A stretch of 64,000 bases of DNA from Streptomyces tauricus. Lineage in GTDB: Bacteria > Actinomycetota > Actinomycetes > Streptomycetales > Streptomycetaceae. Shown one piece after another: positions 1 through 8,228 of this stretch (position 1 is the first letter of the stretch; the number at the start of each line of letters is the position of its first letter). The notes beneath the pieces were generated by a model that was given only the letters and a program-made list of their open reading frames with translations, was not told the DNA's origin and made no database searches. The position numbers were made by a program, and so were the translations under genes. The DNA is taken from positions 620,001-684,000 of the forward strand of contig NZ_BMVY01000001.1 of assembly GCF_014650955.1 (NCBI RefSeq). Reading direction: 5' to 3'.

Positions 1-213
1 GGCACCCTCGACATCGGCGTCCGTAACGGTCCGGCCCCCCTGCGCACCACGCGGCCACCCGTTTCCGGTTTCGGCCTGCTGGGCCTCGGCGAACGGATCA
101 CCCTGGCCGGCGGTGAACTCCAGCACGGTTCCACGCCCGAGGGCGGGTACGTTCTCACCGCACGACTGCCCTGGCCGGACGGCCCCGCCCACAGCCACGA
201 GAAGAGCGCATGA
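1..213 (+). CDS. Sensor histidine kinase, C-terminal end (5' truncated by window)
   Basis: Only the last 70 residues are present. They read as the end of a HATPase_c domain of a NarX/DesK-type histidine kinase: the G2-like segment GFGLLGLGERITLAGG is followed by a conserved-looking GGYVLTARLPW end. The stop codon TGA overlaps the ATG of the response regulator as ATGA (210-213), so the two genes are translationally coupled. It would autophosphorylate a His lying outside the window and pass the phosphate to the downstream regulator. The signal sensed cannot be judged because the sensor part is missing. Confidence 0.9.
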   Translation, partial: GTLDIGVRNGPAPLRTTRPPVSGFGLLGLGERITLAGGELQHGSTPEGGYVLTARLPWPDGPAHSHEKSA

Positions 214-911
214 GCCACGACGAGAGCACGTCGACGGAAGGCCGGCACGATCCCGTACGGATCGTCGTCGTCGATGACGAGGAACTGGTGCGCATGGCCC
301 TGCGGCTCGTCATCGACGGCGAACCGGACCTGACCGTCGTGGCGGAGGCGGCCGACGGGAACACCGCGCTCGCCGTGGTGGACGAGCAGCGGCCCGACGT
401 CGTGCTGATGGACGTACGGATGCCGGGCCGGGACGGTCTGGACACCACCCGGGAACTGCTCACCCGGCCGGCACCGCCCCGGGTGCTGATGCTGACCACC
501 TTCGACTCCGACGACCTGGTGCTCGGGGCGCTGCGCGCCGGAGCGCTCGGCTTCGTCCTCAAGGACACCCCGCCCGCCCGCATCCTCGACGCGGTGCGCA
601 CCGTCGCGGACGGCAACCCGGTACTGTCCCCCGCGGCCACCGCACGGGTGATCGCCGCGGTCACCGGCCCGGACTCCGCGCACACCCGCGACCACCACCG
701 CGCCGCCGCCCGCGAACGGCTGTCGACGCTGACCGAACGGGAACGGGAGACCGCCCGGGCCATCGCGGACGGACTGGGCAACGCGCAGATCGCCGAACGG
801 CTGCGCATCACCGTCGCGACGGTCAAGGCCCACACCGGCAGCCTGTTCACCAAGCTGGTGGTCGAGAACCGGGTACAGATCGCGCTCCTGATCCGCGACG
901 CGGAGGACTGA
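210..911 (+). CDS. NarL/LuxR-family response regulator
   Basis: This 233-residue protein has an N-terminal receiver domain (about 15-130) with acidic residues VVVDDEE and the phospho-acceptor Asp68 in VVLMDVRMPG. A C-terminal LuxR-type HTH (about 172-230) contains LTERERETARAIADG and a recognition-helix region TVATVKAHTGSLFTKL. The length is normal for the family. It is coupled by ATGA overlap to the upstream kinase gene, so the two form a two-component pair. Its regulon cannot be inferred; no output gene lies in the same operon. Confidence 0.95.
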   Translation: MSHDESTSTEGRHDPVRIVVVDDEELVRMALRLVIDGEPDLTVVAEAADGNTALAVVDEQRPDVVLMDVRMPGRDGLDTTRELLTRPAPPRVLMLTTFDSDDLVLGALRAGALGFVLKDTPPARILDAVRTVADGNPVLSPAATARVIAAVTGPDSAHTRDHHRAAARERLSTLTERERETARAIADGLGNAQIAERLRITVATVKAHTGSLFTKLVVENRVQIALLIRDAED

Positions 912-945
912 GCGGGGGAGTTCCCCTGTCCGCGGGGGCCTGCTG

Positions 946-1494
946 TCACCCGGCCCGGAGCCGCCCCTGCTCGCTGATGTCACTGTTGTCGTGGTTGTCG
1001 TGCGTTTCGATGACGTGGACGCACCGGGCGAGGGCGGCAGTCATGTAGCGGCGCCAGAGCGGGGCGAAGGGTCCGGCGAGGATCCAGCGGCGGCCGGGCA
1101 GCGGCTTGAACTCGTAGGTCCAGCGGATGAGCGTGCCGTCACCGTCGGGGTTGACGTTGAACTCGCCCCGGACGCCGGCCGCGAGGCGGGACAGCACGTT
1201 GGTGAAGTTGGTGAGCTGGTAGGCGAAGCTGGAGTCCGGTACGTACTCGGTGAGTTCTTCGTCGACCTGGGAGCCGTCGTCGAACTGCGGGTTTCTCCGC
1301 GGTCCCGCGTGATCCCAGGCCTCGGTCTGGTTCTGCACGCTGCTGACCCCTGGGAACGGGGCCACCGGGCGGAAGACGGTGGGCAGATCGATGGGCGCCA
1401 GGACACGGAAGGCGTCCTGCGGCGCTGTACGGGTCCGCTGCTGGACGGTGATGGCGACGGTCCGGTCGGCCGGGCCGATGAGGAGAGTGGTCAT
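946..1494 (-). CDS. SRPBCC-family protein (polyketide cyclase/dehydrase-like)
   Basis: The 182-residue protein opens with a beta strand followed by a helix containing QDAFRVLAPIDLPTVF, and later has strand pairs such as TLIRWTYEFKPLPGRRW. This is the layout of the START-like SRPBCC ligand-binding fold. The start codon lies 3 bp after the stop of the alkene reductase gene, so it is the last gene of a three-gene minus-strand operon with that reductase and an alpha/beta hydrolase. It probably binds a small hydrophobic molecule; no catalytic residue can be assigned. Confidence 0.75.
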   Translation of the reverse strand: MTTLLIGPADRTVAITVQQRTRTAPQDAFRVLAPIDLPTVFRPVAPFPGVSSVQNQTEAWDHAGPRRNPQFDDGSQVDEELTEYVPDSSFAYQLTNFTNVLSRLAAGVRGEFNVNPDGDGTLIRWTYEFKPLPGRRWILAGPFAPLWRRYMTAALARCVHVIETHDNHDNSDISEQGRLRAG

Positions 1495-1497
1495 GGT

Positions 1498-2565
1498 TCA
1501 GTGCTCCGAGGTGGTGAGGAGGGTGGGGTAGTCGGTGTAGCCGCGGTGGTCGCCGCCGTAGAAGGTGGCCGGGTCGGGCTCGTTGAGCGGCGCGCCCGTG
1601 CGGACGCGGTGGGGCAGGTCGGGATTGGCCAGTGCCGCGGCGCCGACGGAGACGACATCGGCCAGGCCGGAGTCGAGGTCGGCGAAACGGGTGGCGAGCG
1701 GGGTGCCGCCGCGGTTGACGATGAGCGCCGTGGACCACTGCCGACGTATGCGCCGCAGGAGTTCCTCGTCGGGGCCCTGGATGATGTGCAGGTAGGCGAG
1801 GCCGAGCGGGTCGATGGCGTCGAGCAGCGCCGGGTAGACCTCGTGGGTGTCGGGCTCGGTGATGTCGTTGTAGGGGTTGCCGGGGGAGACGCGCAGGCCC
1901 GTGCGGTCGGCGCCGATCTCGGCGGCCACCGCGGACGTCACCTCGGTGGCGAAGCGGATGCGGTTCGCGACGGAGCCGCCGTACCGGTCGGTGCGCTCGT
2001 TGGCGTTGGCGGACAGGAACTGGTGGACGAGGTAGCCGTTGGCGCCGTGGATCTCGACGCCGTCGAACCCTGCGGTGACGGCGGCTGCCGCAGCGCGGCG
2101 GAACTCGCCGACCACACCGGTGACTTCGTCGGCCGTCAGGGCCCGGGGGACAGGCATCTCCTGGGGGCCGGTCGCGGTGAACATGACGCCCTTGGGCTGT
2201 ACGGCCGAGGGGGCGACGGGCGTGCGGTGGTGAGGGGTGTTGTCCGGGTGGGAGATACGGCCGGTGTGCATCAGCTGGACCACGATGCGGCCGCCCTCGG
2301 CGTGGACGGCGTCGGTGACCTCGCGCCAGCCGGCGATGTGCGCGTCGGTGTGGAGGCCCGGCGTCAGCAGGTAACCCTGACCGTCCTCGGAGGGCTGGGT
2401 GCCCTCGGTGATGATGAGAGCCATCGAGGCCCGCTGCCGGTAGTACTCGACGTTGAGTTCACTGGGGAGGCCGTCCGCCAGGGAGCGGTCGCGGGTCATG
2501 GGCGCCATGGCGAGCCGGTGCGGCAGTTGCAGGGCGCCGACGACCACGGGGGTCCAGACATTCAT
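1498..2565 (-). CDS. Old Yellow Enzyme family alkene reductase (NemA-like)
   Basis: This FMN-dependent ene-reductase would reduce activated C=C bonds (enals, enones, maleimides, nitro compounds) with NAD(P)H in the cytoplasm. It has 355 residues, normal for the family. Signatures visible are the TIM-barrel start PVVVGALQLPHRLAMAPMTR, the HGANGYLVHQFL segment carrying the conserved HxxN pair that binds substrate, NERTDRYGGS, and the phosphate-binding end DVVSVGAAALANPDLPHRV. The start MNVWTP was chosen because upstream in-frame residues look non-coding. It lies 52 bp after the hydrolase gene and 3 bp before the SRPBCC gene. Confidence 0.93.
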   Translation of the reverse strand: MNVWTPVVVGALQLPHRLAMAPMTRDRSLADGLPSELNVEYYRQRASMALIITEGTQPSEDGQGYLLTPGLHTDAHIAGWREVTDAVHAEGGRIVVQLMHTGRISHPDNTPHHRTPVAPSAVQPKGVMFTATGPQEMPVPRALTADEVTGVVGEFRRAAAAAVTAGFDGVEIHGANGYLVHQFLSANANERTDRYGGSVANRIRFATEVTSAVAAEIGADRTGLRVSPGNPYNDITEPDTHEVYPALLDAIDPLGLAYLHIIQGPDEELLRRIRRQWSTALIVNRGGTPLATRFADLDSGLADVVSVGAAALANPDLPHRVRTGAPLNEPDPATFYGGDHRGYTDYPTLLTTSEH

Positions 2566-2617
2566 GGGTGAACGCTCTTTCTTTTGAGGGGAGTTGAGAG
2601 CTGGAAGGCGTGGGGTG

Positions 2618-3568
2618 CTAGAGGGAGGCGAGGGCGCGTACGCGGTCGGCGACGGCTCGGCGGGCCACGTCGGAGGTGAGGGCGATGGAGTCGAACTCGT
2701 GCGGGACACCGGGGTGGAGATGGAACTCCACCGGCACACCGGCCCGGCTGAGCTTGAGGGCGTAGGAGAGGTCCTCGTCGCGGAAGACGTCGAGCTGGCC
2801 GACCTCGATGTAGGCGGGAGGCAGACCGGTCGCGTCCTCCAAACGGGCCGGGGCGGCGGTGGCGGGTACGTCGGGCCCGCCCGCGGCGTCGCCGAGCAGG
2901 GCGGGCCACGCGGTGCGGCTGTCGTCGTAGGACCACAGCAGATAGGGCTCGATGTGCGGGTCGGGCGCGGCGGTGCGGTCGTCGAGCATCGGCATGAGCA
3001 GGATCTGCCGGGCGATGGACGGGCCGCCGCGCTCCCGGGCGAGAATCGTCAGCGCCGCGGCCAGTCCGCCGCCGGCGCTGTCGCCCATCACCCCGATCCG
3101 GCTCGGGTCGACGCCCAGTTCGCCGGCATGCTCGTGCAGCCAGCGCAGGGCGGTGTACGCGTCCTCGGCCGGGGTGGGGAAGGGGTGTTCGGGGGCTCGG
3201 CGGTACTCGACCGACAGCATCGGCACCCCGCTGGCGGAGACATAGCGGGCCACGGGACCGTCGAACAGGTCGATGTGGCCGAAGATGTAGCCGCCGCCAT
3301 GGAAGAACAGCGCGGCCGGACCGGCAGGGGTGTCCGTCTTGGCGTACCAGCGCATCGTGATCTTCGTGCCGTCATCGGCGATCGCGTGGTACTCGGTGGT
3401 CGTGACGTCGGCCGGGACCGGCTGGGCCGCCGAGGCGGCGCCGATGATCGGCTCCCACAGGGCGCGGCGCGCGGCGACGTCGCCGACCGGCGGAGGGGTG
3501 GTGCCCGCCATGGCTTCGGCCATGGAGGCGAACACCTGGGCGAACTCGGGGTCGAGACTCAGTGACAT
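2618..3568 (-). CDS. Alpha/beta hydrolase, hormone-sensitive-lipase (family IV) esterase
   Basis: This is a 316-residue carboxylesterase-like protein. The oxyanion-hole motif H90-GGG is followed by the nucleophile elbow GDSAGG with Ser164. A late Asp in DVFRDED and a His in PGVPHEFD complete the triad. The start MSLSLDPEF was chosen over an in-frame extension that overlaps the promoter palindrome. It is the first gene of the operon hydrolase, alkene reductase, SRPBCC. Members hydrolyse short-chain or aromatic esters; the true substrate is unknown. Confidence 0.9.
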   Translation of the reverse strand: MSLSLDPEFAQVFASMAEAMAGTTPPPVGDVAARRALWEPIIGAASAAQPVPADVTTTEYHAIADDGTKITMRWYAKTDTPAGPAALFFHGGGYIFGHIDLFDGPVARYVSASGVPMLSVEYRRAPEHPFPTPAEDAYTALRWLHEHAGELGVDPSRIGVMGDSAGGGLAAALTILARERGGPSIARQILLMPMLDDRTAAPDPHIEPYLLWSYDDSRTAWPALLGDAAGGPDVPATAAPARLEDATGLPPAYIEVGQLDVFRDEDLSYALKLSRAGVPVEFHLHPGVPHEFDSIALTSDVARRAVADRVRALASL

Positions 3569-3616
3569 GACTGTCCTGCCTTCTTGGGTGAGTTGGGTAA
3601 TGGGCAAGGCCGCGCA

Positions 3617-3646
3617 CACAACATGCTTCAAATTTGAAGTGTTGTG
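3617..3646. promoter_or_regulatory. Palindromic operator candidate upstream of the hydrolase operon
   Basis: A perfect 14-bp palindrome CTTCAAATTTGAAG (3626-3639) is flanked by a second pair of matching arms, CACAACA on the left and TGTTGTG on the right, with a 2-nt asymmetry. It lies about 60 bp upstream of the hydrolase start, where a repressor would act. The natural candidate regulator is the adjacent MmyB-type XRE protein, but this is inferred only from proximity. The site differs from the palindromes in front of the XRE genes themselves. Confidence 0.5.
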
Positions 3647-3724
3647 AGGCCTGGGCGTGCTCCGGTTTCGAAGGGGCACCGCAGGGTGGGCGGGTGGCAA
3701 CTGCCCGTAGGGGCCTCAGGGGCC

Positions 3725-4552
3725 TCAGGGGCCTACAGCGAACAGCAGCTGCAACTTGCCCTGGCTGGGGGAACCGGGTACGGCCGTGAAGAGCACGAGC
3801 GTCTGGCGCTGTTCGGGATCCACCAGCATCTCGGAGTAGAGCTCCAGTTCGCCCAGTTCGGGGTGGAGGTAGCGCTTGAGGTCGTGGTGGTGGGTCACTC
3901 TCGCCTCGTGCAGCCGCCAGATCTCCTTGAACTCGGGACTGGCGTCGAGTAGCGCGGCGACGATCTCACCGGCTCTGCCCGTGGGGTCCGCGGTGTACGC
4001 GTCCCGGATCTCCGCGGCGAAGAGCCGGCCCCGTCGCGGATGGTCCTCGATGGGGTACAGACCGCGTAGCCGCGGGTCATGGGTGAACCAGCGGTAGGCC
4101 AGGTACCGGGACAGTCCCGAGTACTGGGTGAAGTCGCCCAGGAGCGCGATCGCCGGAGGCGTCTGCAAGAGCGCCTCGCCGAACCGTGACAACACGATGG
4201 CGGGCACGTCCGAGAGGCTGGTGACGATTCGCATCATGGTGGGACCGACATGGTCGTCGCGTACGATCCGCCGGGGTGCTGCGATGCCGCCGAGGACGAA
4301 CAGGTGGTCACGCTCGCTGAGGTTGAGGCGCAATGCCCGGGCCAGTGCGACGAGCATTCGCTCCGAGGGTGTCGGACCACGTTGTTGTTCGATCCGGCTG
4401 TAGTAGTCGGCCGACATGCCGGCGAGTGCCGCGACTTCCTCGCGCCGCAAGCCTCCGGTGCGGCGGCGCTGCCCGCGAGGAAGTCCGACATCCTCGGGTT
4501 GCAACACCTCACGACGTGCACGGAGGAAATCCGCCAGCAACGCCCGGTCCAT
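3725..4552 (-). CDS. XRE-family regulator with MmyB-like ligand-binding domain, copy 1
   Basis: The 275-residue protein has an N-terminal HTH (about 25-60, including GGLRREEVAALAGMS and YYSRIEQQRG) and a C-terminal MmyB-type PAS-like domain with conserved LGDFTQYSG and THHHDLKRYLHPELGELEL. In this family the domain is thought to bind a fatty-acid-like ligand. The ATG at 4552 was chosen because AGGGGAGGT lies just upstream; an in-frame start 8 codons earlier would bury that site. A second copy at 5794-6621 is about 91% identical, so this is a recent duplication. It is likely autoregulated through the palindrome at 4625-4639. Confidence 0.9.
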   Translation of the reverse strand: MDRALLADFLRARREVLQPEDVGLPRGQRRRTGGLRREEVAALAGMSADYYSRIEQQRGPTPSERMLVALARALRLNLSERDHLFVLGGIAAPRRIVRDDHVGPTMMRIVTSLSDVPAIVLSRFGEALLQTPPAIALLGDFTQYSGLSRYLAYRWFTHDPRLRGLYPIEDHPRRGRLFAAEIRDAYTADPTGRAGEIVAALLDASPEFKEIWRLHEARVTHHHDLKRYLHPELGELELYSEMLVDPEQRQTLVLFTAVPGSPSQGKLQLLFAVGP

Positions 4553-4624
4553 CGTCCGACCTCCCCTGTTCGACACATCGATCCTGGCGTGGGCGGCGGA
4601 GCGGATGAAGGCCTACTTCATCCG

Positions 4625-4639
4625 GGGACAAGTTGTCCC
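4625..4639. promoter_or_regulatory. 15-bp palindrome upstream of XRE copy 1
   Basis: GGGACAA-G-TTGTCCC is a perfect 7-1-7 inverted repeat, 73 bp upstream of the start codon. The same palindrome with a different central base stands at exactly the same distance in front of copy 2. It is the best candidate for an autoregulatory operator. Confidence 0.6.
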
Positions 4640-4737
4640 TGGTCGGGCCGGCCGGGGTGGGCGGGTGTGGTGGCCGGGGCGGCCCGGGTGGTCGTCGGCT
4701 GACGGCCGCGCGCGGTCGACCCTCGCCTCCACGTCCT

Positions 4738-5676
4738 CTAGGTGAGCGAGGTGGGGGGAAGGATGACGGCCTTTCCGGAGACCGGGCCCGCGGCGGCTTC
4801 GGCGTGCAGGGCCGGCAGGTCGGCCAGAGGCACCCGCCGGGTGATGTCCACGCGCAACTCACCGGCGTCGACCAGTGCCACCAACTGCGCCAGCTGGGTG
4901 GCGTCGCTCTCGACGAAGAGGTCGATGCCGCGGACGCCGCGCTTCTCGTCGGAAGGCGCGGGCATCCACACCGTCGTGTTCACCACGACACCGCCGTCGC
5001 GGACCACACCGGTCAGCGCGGCCAGCTGCGCCGGTTCGACCGGCGCGAGGTTGAGGACGACGTCGACCGGCTCAGCCAGTTCGGGAAGCCCGTGGCCGAG
5101 AACCTCATCGGCGCCGACAGCTTTGACGCGCTCGCTGCTGCGCGGGCCGGCCGTGGCGATCACATGGGCGCCGACACGCTTCGCGAGCTGCACGGCGTAG
5201 CCGCCGACCGCGCCGCCCGCGCCGTTGATCAGCACGCGCTGGCCGGCGGTCAGCCCCGCGTGGTCGAAGAGGGCCTGCCAGGCGGTGAGGCCGACCAGCG
5301 GCAGCCCGCCGGCGTCGGCCAGCGGAATGCTCGCGGGCGCCGGTGCCAGGATCCCCGCCGGTGCGAGGACGTATTCCGCGGCGGCTCCGGCGCCGGTCAT
5401 CGGAAGGAAGCCGACCACCCGGTCACCCGTCTCGATACCGTCCACGCCCTCACCCAACGCGTCGACCGTGCCGGAGACGTCGATCCCTGGGGTGTGCGGC
5501 AGTGCCACAGGGATGGGGCCTTGCATGAAGCCGGCGCGGATATTGCCGTCGACCGGGTTGAACGAGGTCGCGGCCACCCGGATGCGGACCTCTCCGGCGC
5601 CGGGGACCGGCTGTTCCACATCCTCGTAGCGCAGGACGTCGGGAGAGCCGTACTCGTGGAAACGCACTGCCTTCAT
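4738..5676 (-). CDS. NADP-dependent MDR oxidoreductase (quinone oxidoreductase-like)
   Basis: A 312-residue medium-chain dehydrogenase/reductase of the zinc-free quinone oxidoreductase group. It starts MKAVRFHEYGSPDVL, has the catalytic-domain segment AATSFNPVDGNIRAGF, and a Rossmann motif GAGGAVGGYAVQLAKRVGA. A TTG start 4 codons upstream is less likely than the ATG, which has GAGG at good spacing. The gene is bracketed by the two near-identical XRE genes, so one of them probably controls it. An AACTA-TAGTT inverted pair lies upstream of its start around 5705-5730. Confidence 0.9.
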   Translation of the reverse strand: MKAVRFHEYGSPDVLRYEDVEQPVPGAGEVRIRVAATSFNPVDGNIRAGFMQGPIPVALPHTPGIDVSGTVDALGEGVDGIETGDRVVGFLPMTGAGAAAEYVLAPAGILAPAPASIPLADAGGLPLVGLTAWQALFDHAGLTAGQRVLINGAGGAVGGYAVQLAKRVGAHVIATAGPRSSERVKAVGADEVLGHGLPELAEPVDVVLNLAPVEPAQLAALTGVVRDGGVVVNTTVWMPAPSDEKRGVRGIDLFVESDATQLAQLVALVDAGELRVDITRRVPLADLPALHAEAAAGPVSGKAVILPPTSLT

Positions 5677-5793
5677 GGCGTACCTCAACTTTCACGACGC
5701 AGGAACTAATTCAGATTTGGACTAGTTTTCGGTCGGAGCCTGCTCCGACTTCGAAGAGACGCCCCGCCGGGACTACGGGAGAGTCGACAACCG

Positions 5794-6621
5794 CTAAGCG
5801 CCGACAGCGGACAGGAGTTGGAGCTTCTGATGGCTGGGGGAGCCGGGTATGGCGGTGAAGACCAGCAACTGCTGGCACTGCTCGGGATCCACCAGCATCT
5901 CGGAGTAGAGCTCCAGTTCGCCCAGTTCGGGGTGGAGGTAGCGCTTGAGGTCGTGGTGATGGGTCACCCCCACCTCGTGCAGCCGCCAGACCTCCTTGAA
6001 CTCGGGACTGGCGTCGAGCAGCGCGGCGACGATCTCACCGGCCTTGCCTGTGGGGTCGGCGGTGTACGCGTCCCGGATCTCCGCCGCGAACACTCTGCCT
6101 CGCAGGGAATGGTCCTCGGCGGGATAGAGGCTGCGGACCTGCGCCTCACCCGTGAACCAGCGGTAGGCCAGGTACCGGGACAGTCCCGAGTACTGGGTGA
6201 AGTCGCCCAGGAGCGCGATCGCCGGAGGCGTCTGCAGCAACGCCTCGCCGAACCGTGACAACACGATGGCGGGCACGTCCGAGAGGCTGGTGACGATTCG
6301 CATCATGGTGGGACCGACATGGTCGTCGCGTACGATCCGCCGGGGTGCTGCGATGCCGCCGAGGACGAAGAGGTGGTCACGCTCGCTCAGGTTGAGCCGG
6401 AGCGCCCGGGCGAGCGAGACGAGCATCCGTTCCGAGGGTGCTGGACCACGCTGCTGTTCGATCCGGCTGTAGTAGTCGGCCGACATGCCGGCGAGTGCCG
6501 CGACTTCCTCGCGCCGCAAGCCTCCGGTGCGGCGGCGCTGCCCGCGAGGAAGTCCGACATCCTCGGGCTGCAACACCTCACGACGTGCACGGAGGAAATC
6601 CGCCAGCAACGCCCGGTCCAT
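5794..6621 (-). CDS. XRE-family regulator with MmyB-like domain, copy 2
   Basis: A 275-residue paralogue of the regulator at 3725-4552, same strand, with the same start context and the same operator position. By my alignment about 25 residues differ, clustered after YLAYRWFT, around the DHPRRG/DHSLRG stretch and at the C-terminus; the HTH helices are nearly unchanged. The two proteins should therefore bind the same DNA site but may respond to different ligands. Nucleotide identity extends into the upstream region as far as the palindrome. Which copy is ancestral cannot be told here. Confidence 0.9.
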   Translation of the reverse strand: MDRALLADFLRARREVLQPEDVGLPRGQRRRTGGLRREEVAALAGMSADYYSRIEQQRGPAPSERMLVSLARALRLNLSERDHLFVLGGIAAPRRIVRDDHVGPTMMRIVTSLSDVPAIVLSRFGEALLQTPPAIALLGDFTQYSGLSRYLAYRWFTGEAQVRSLYPAEDHSLRGRVFAAEIRDAYTADPTGKAGEIVAALLDASPEFKEVWRLHEVGVTHHHDLKRYLHPELGELELYSEMLVDPEQCQQLLVFTAIPGSPSHQKLQLLSAVGA

Positions 6622-6686
6622 CGTCCGACCTCCCCTGTTCGACACGCCTATCCTGGCGCGAACCAGGAATCGGATGAAGGCCGACT

Positions 6687-6947
6687 TTAACCGGGGACAA
6701 TTTGTCCCTGGCTTGGGCGCCGCTGGGCGCCGCTGGGACGAACATCGTCAGGCTGAGCGGACGGGTAGTCCGAGGTCGACTGCAGGTCTCCGTCGACAGA
6801 GGCGGTCTTGCCGACCAGTTGGTGAGGGCGGCCGTAGGCGTCGGCGAACTCCACCAGGACCAGCCCTGGTTGCGGATCGTCGGTGAGCCAGTAGATCGCG
6901 GTGGCGGGCAGTTCGCAACCATCGCCCGTGCCCAGGCCTGTGTCCAT
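6687..6947 (-). pseudogene. Possible truncated hypothetical gene ending in the XRE copy 2 promoter
   Basis: An 86-residue reading frame whose first 60 residues look protein-like (LPATAIYWLTDDPQPGLVLV, then EFADAYGRPHQLVGKTAS). The last 25 residues read through the promoter/operator of XRE copy 2 and look random. There is no clear ribosome-binding site. The simplest reading is a gene whose 3' part was lost at the edge of the duplicated XRE segment. I do not recognise the family. It could also be chance coding. Confidence 0.35.
6694..6708. promoter_or_regulatory. 15-bp palindrome upstream of XRE copy 2
   Basis: GGGACAA-T-TTGTCCC is a perfect 7-1-7 inverted repeat, 73 bp upstream of the copy 2 start. 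It is identical to the copy 1 site except for the unpaired centre. The flanking bases differ more between the copies, so conservation of the palindrome looks selective. Confidence 0.6.
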
Positions 6948-7120
6948 GGCCGCATGGTACGCATCGGGTGTCGCGTAAGGCTACGGGTACAGGGGCCACC
7001 CCCTACACCACCAGGGTCCGTCAACCCGTGGACGGACACCCCTGCCAGAGTGGGCCCCAGCAGATTTGCCCTTCGTCGTTCCCCTTCGTCGCCTCGTACA
7101 GCAGGACAGGAGCAGCCCGG

Positions 7121-8137
7121 ATGAGTTTCTACGACCGGATGGAGGAGCTGTACGGCCTTCCCGCCTTCACGTTTCCCGCGCGGGAGGCGGCGACGGTGCT
7201 GCCCGCACCCGACGCCGTGGCATGGCGGATCAACGGCCAGCCCGACGCGGTGGTCTGGCGAAGCACCGTGGGGGAGCCGTTACCCGAAGAGGAGTCCTGG
7301 GACGAGGCCTTCGACCGCTTCTGCGCCGAGGTCGACACCACGCGGGTCCCTGCCCTGATCGTCGGCAGCTGGGACGACCCCCTCGACACGGACCCCTCTC
7401 AGGCCATCGAGTCACTGTTGGCCGCGCGTGACCGGCTGCCCGCCCTGCGGTCACTGTTCCTGGGGGACATCGTGGGCGAGGAGGCCGAGATCTCCATGAT
7501 CAGCCAGACCGACGTCACACCGCTGCTGGCCGGCTTTCCCGCGCTGGAGGAATTCGGCGTGCGCGCGGGGGAGGGCAACTCCATGGGAGAGGTACTGCGG
7601 TTGCGGTTCCCTGCCCTGCGCCATGACGCGCTGCGCAGGCTGACTGTGCAGAGCGGTGGCCTTCGGGCGGACGTCGTACGCGGTGTGGGGGCGAGTGAAC
7701 TGCCCGCGCTGGAGCACCTCGACCTGTGGCTGGGCATCTCGGAGTACGGAAGCGACTGTACGGTCGCCGACCTGGAACCGATCCTGTACGGCGACCGGCT
7801 ACCCCGGCTGCGACACCTGGCCCTGCGCAACAGCGAGATCCAGGACGAGATCGCCGCCGCCCTGGCCTCCGCTCCGGTGGTTGCCCGGCTCGACGTGCTC
7901 GACCTGTCCATGGGCACGCTGAGCGACGACGGCGCGGCCGCGCTCCTCGAAGGCCAGCCACTCACTCACCTCAAGAAGCTGGACCTGCACCACAACTTCC
8001 TGAGCGAGCCGTTCCGGCAACGGATACGCGAGACGCTCGAACCCGCGGGTGTGGAGGTGGACCTCGACCGGGGCGACGCGGAACCGGACGCCGACGATGA
8101 CGACACCGTCCAGCGCTATGTCGCCGTCGCGGAGTGA
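7121..8137 (+). CDS. STM4015-family leucine-rich-repeat-like protein
   Basis: A 338-residue protein with an N-terminal region VAWRINGQPDAVVWRSTV and then repeated leucine-rich segments (LPALRSLFLGDI, FPALEEFGVRAG, LPALEHLDLWLG, LPRLRHLALRNSEI, LTHLKKLDLHHNFLS). This is the pattern of STM4015-family proteins. In other bacteria that family belongs to an STM4011-4018 cluster; no other member of it is present here. The start has AGGAG upstream. The acidic C-terminal tail is DAEPDADDDD. Function is unknown; LRR-like surfaces usually bind proteins. Confidence 0.8.
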   Translation: MSFYDRMEELYGLPAFTFPAREAATVLPAPDAVAWRINGQPDAVVWRSTVGEPLPEEESWDEAFDRFCAEVDTTRVPALIVGSWDDPLDTDPSQAIESLLAARDRLPALRSLFLGDIVGEEAEISMISQTDVTPLLAGFPALEEFGVRAGEGNSMGEVLRLRFPALRHDALRRLTVQSGGLRADVVRGVGASELPALEHLDLWLGISEYGSDCTVADLEPILYGDRLPRLRHLALRNSEIQDEIAAALASAPVVARLDVLDLSMGTLSDDGAAALLEGQPLTHLKKLDLHHNFLSEPFRQRIRETLEPAGVEVDLDRGDAEPDADDDDTVQRYVAVAE

Positions 8138-8228
8138 ACCCCGCGAGAGCGGTCGAAGAGTCCTGGCTCACCGATAACTCATCGATCTTGAGCTCGGACA
8201 CCGCGACAGGGCCGCCCGTTGCGGGGTC

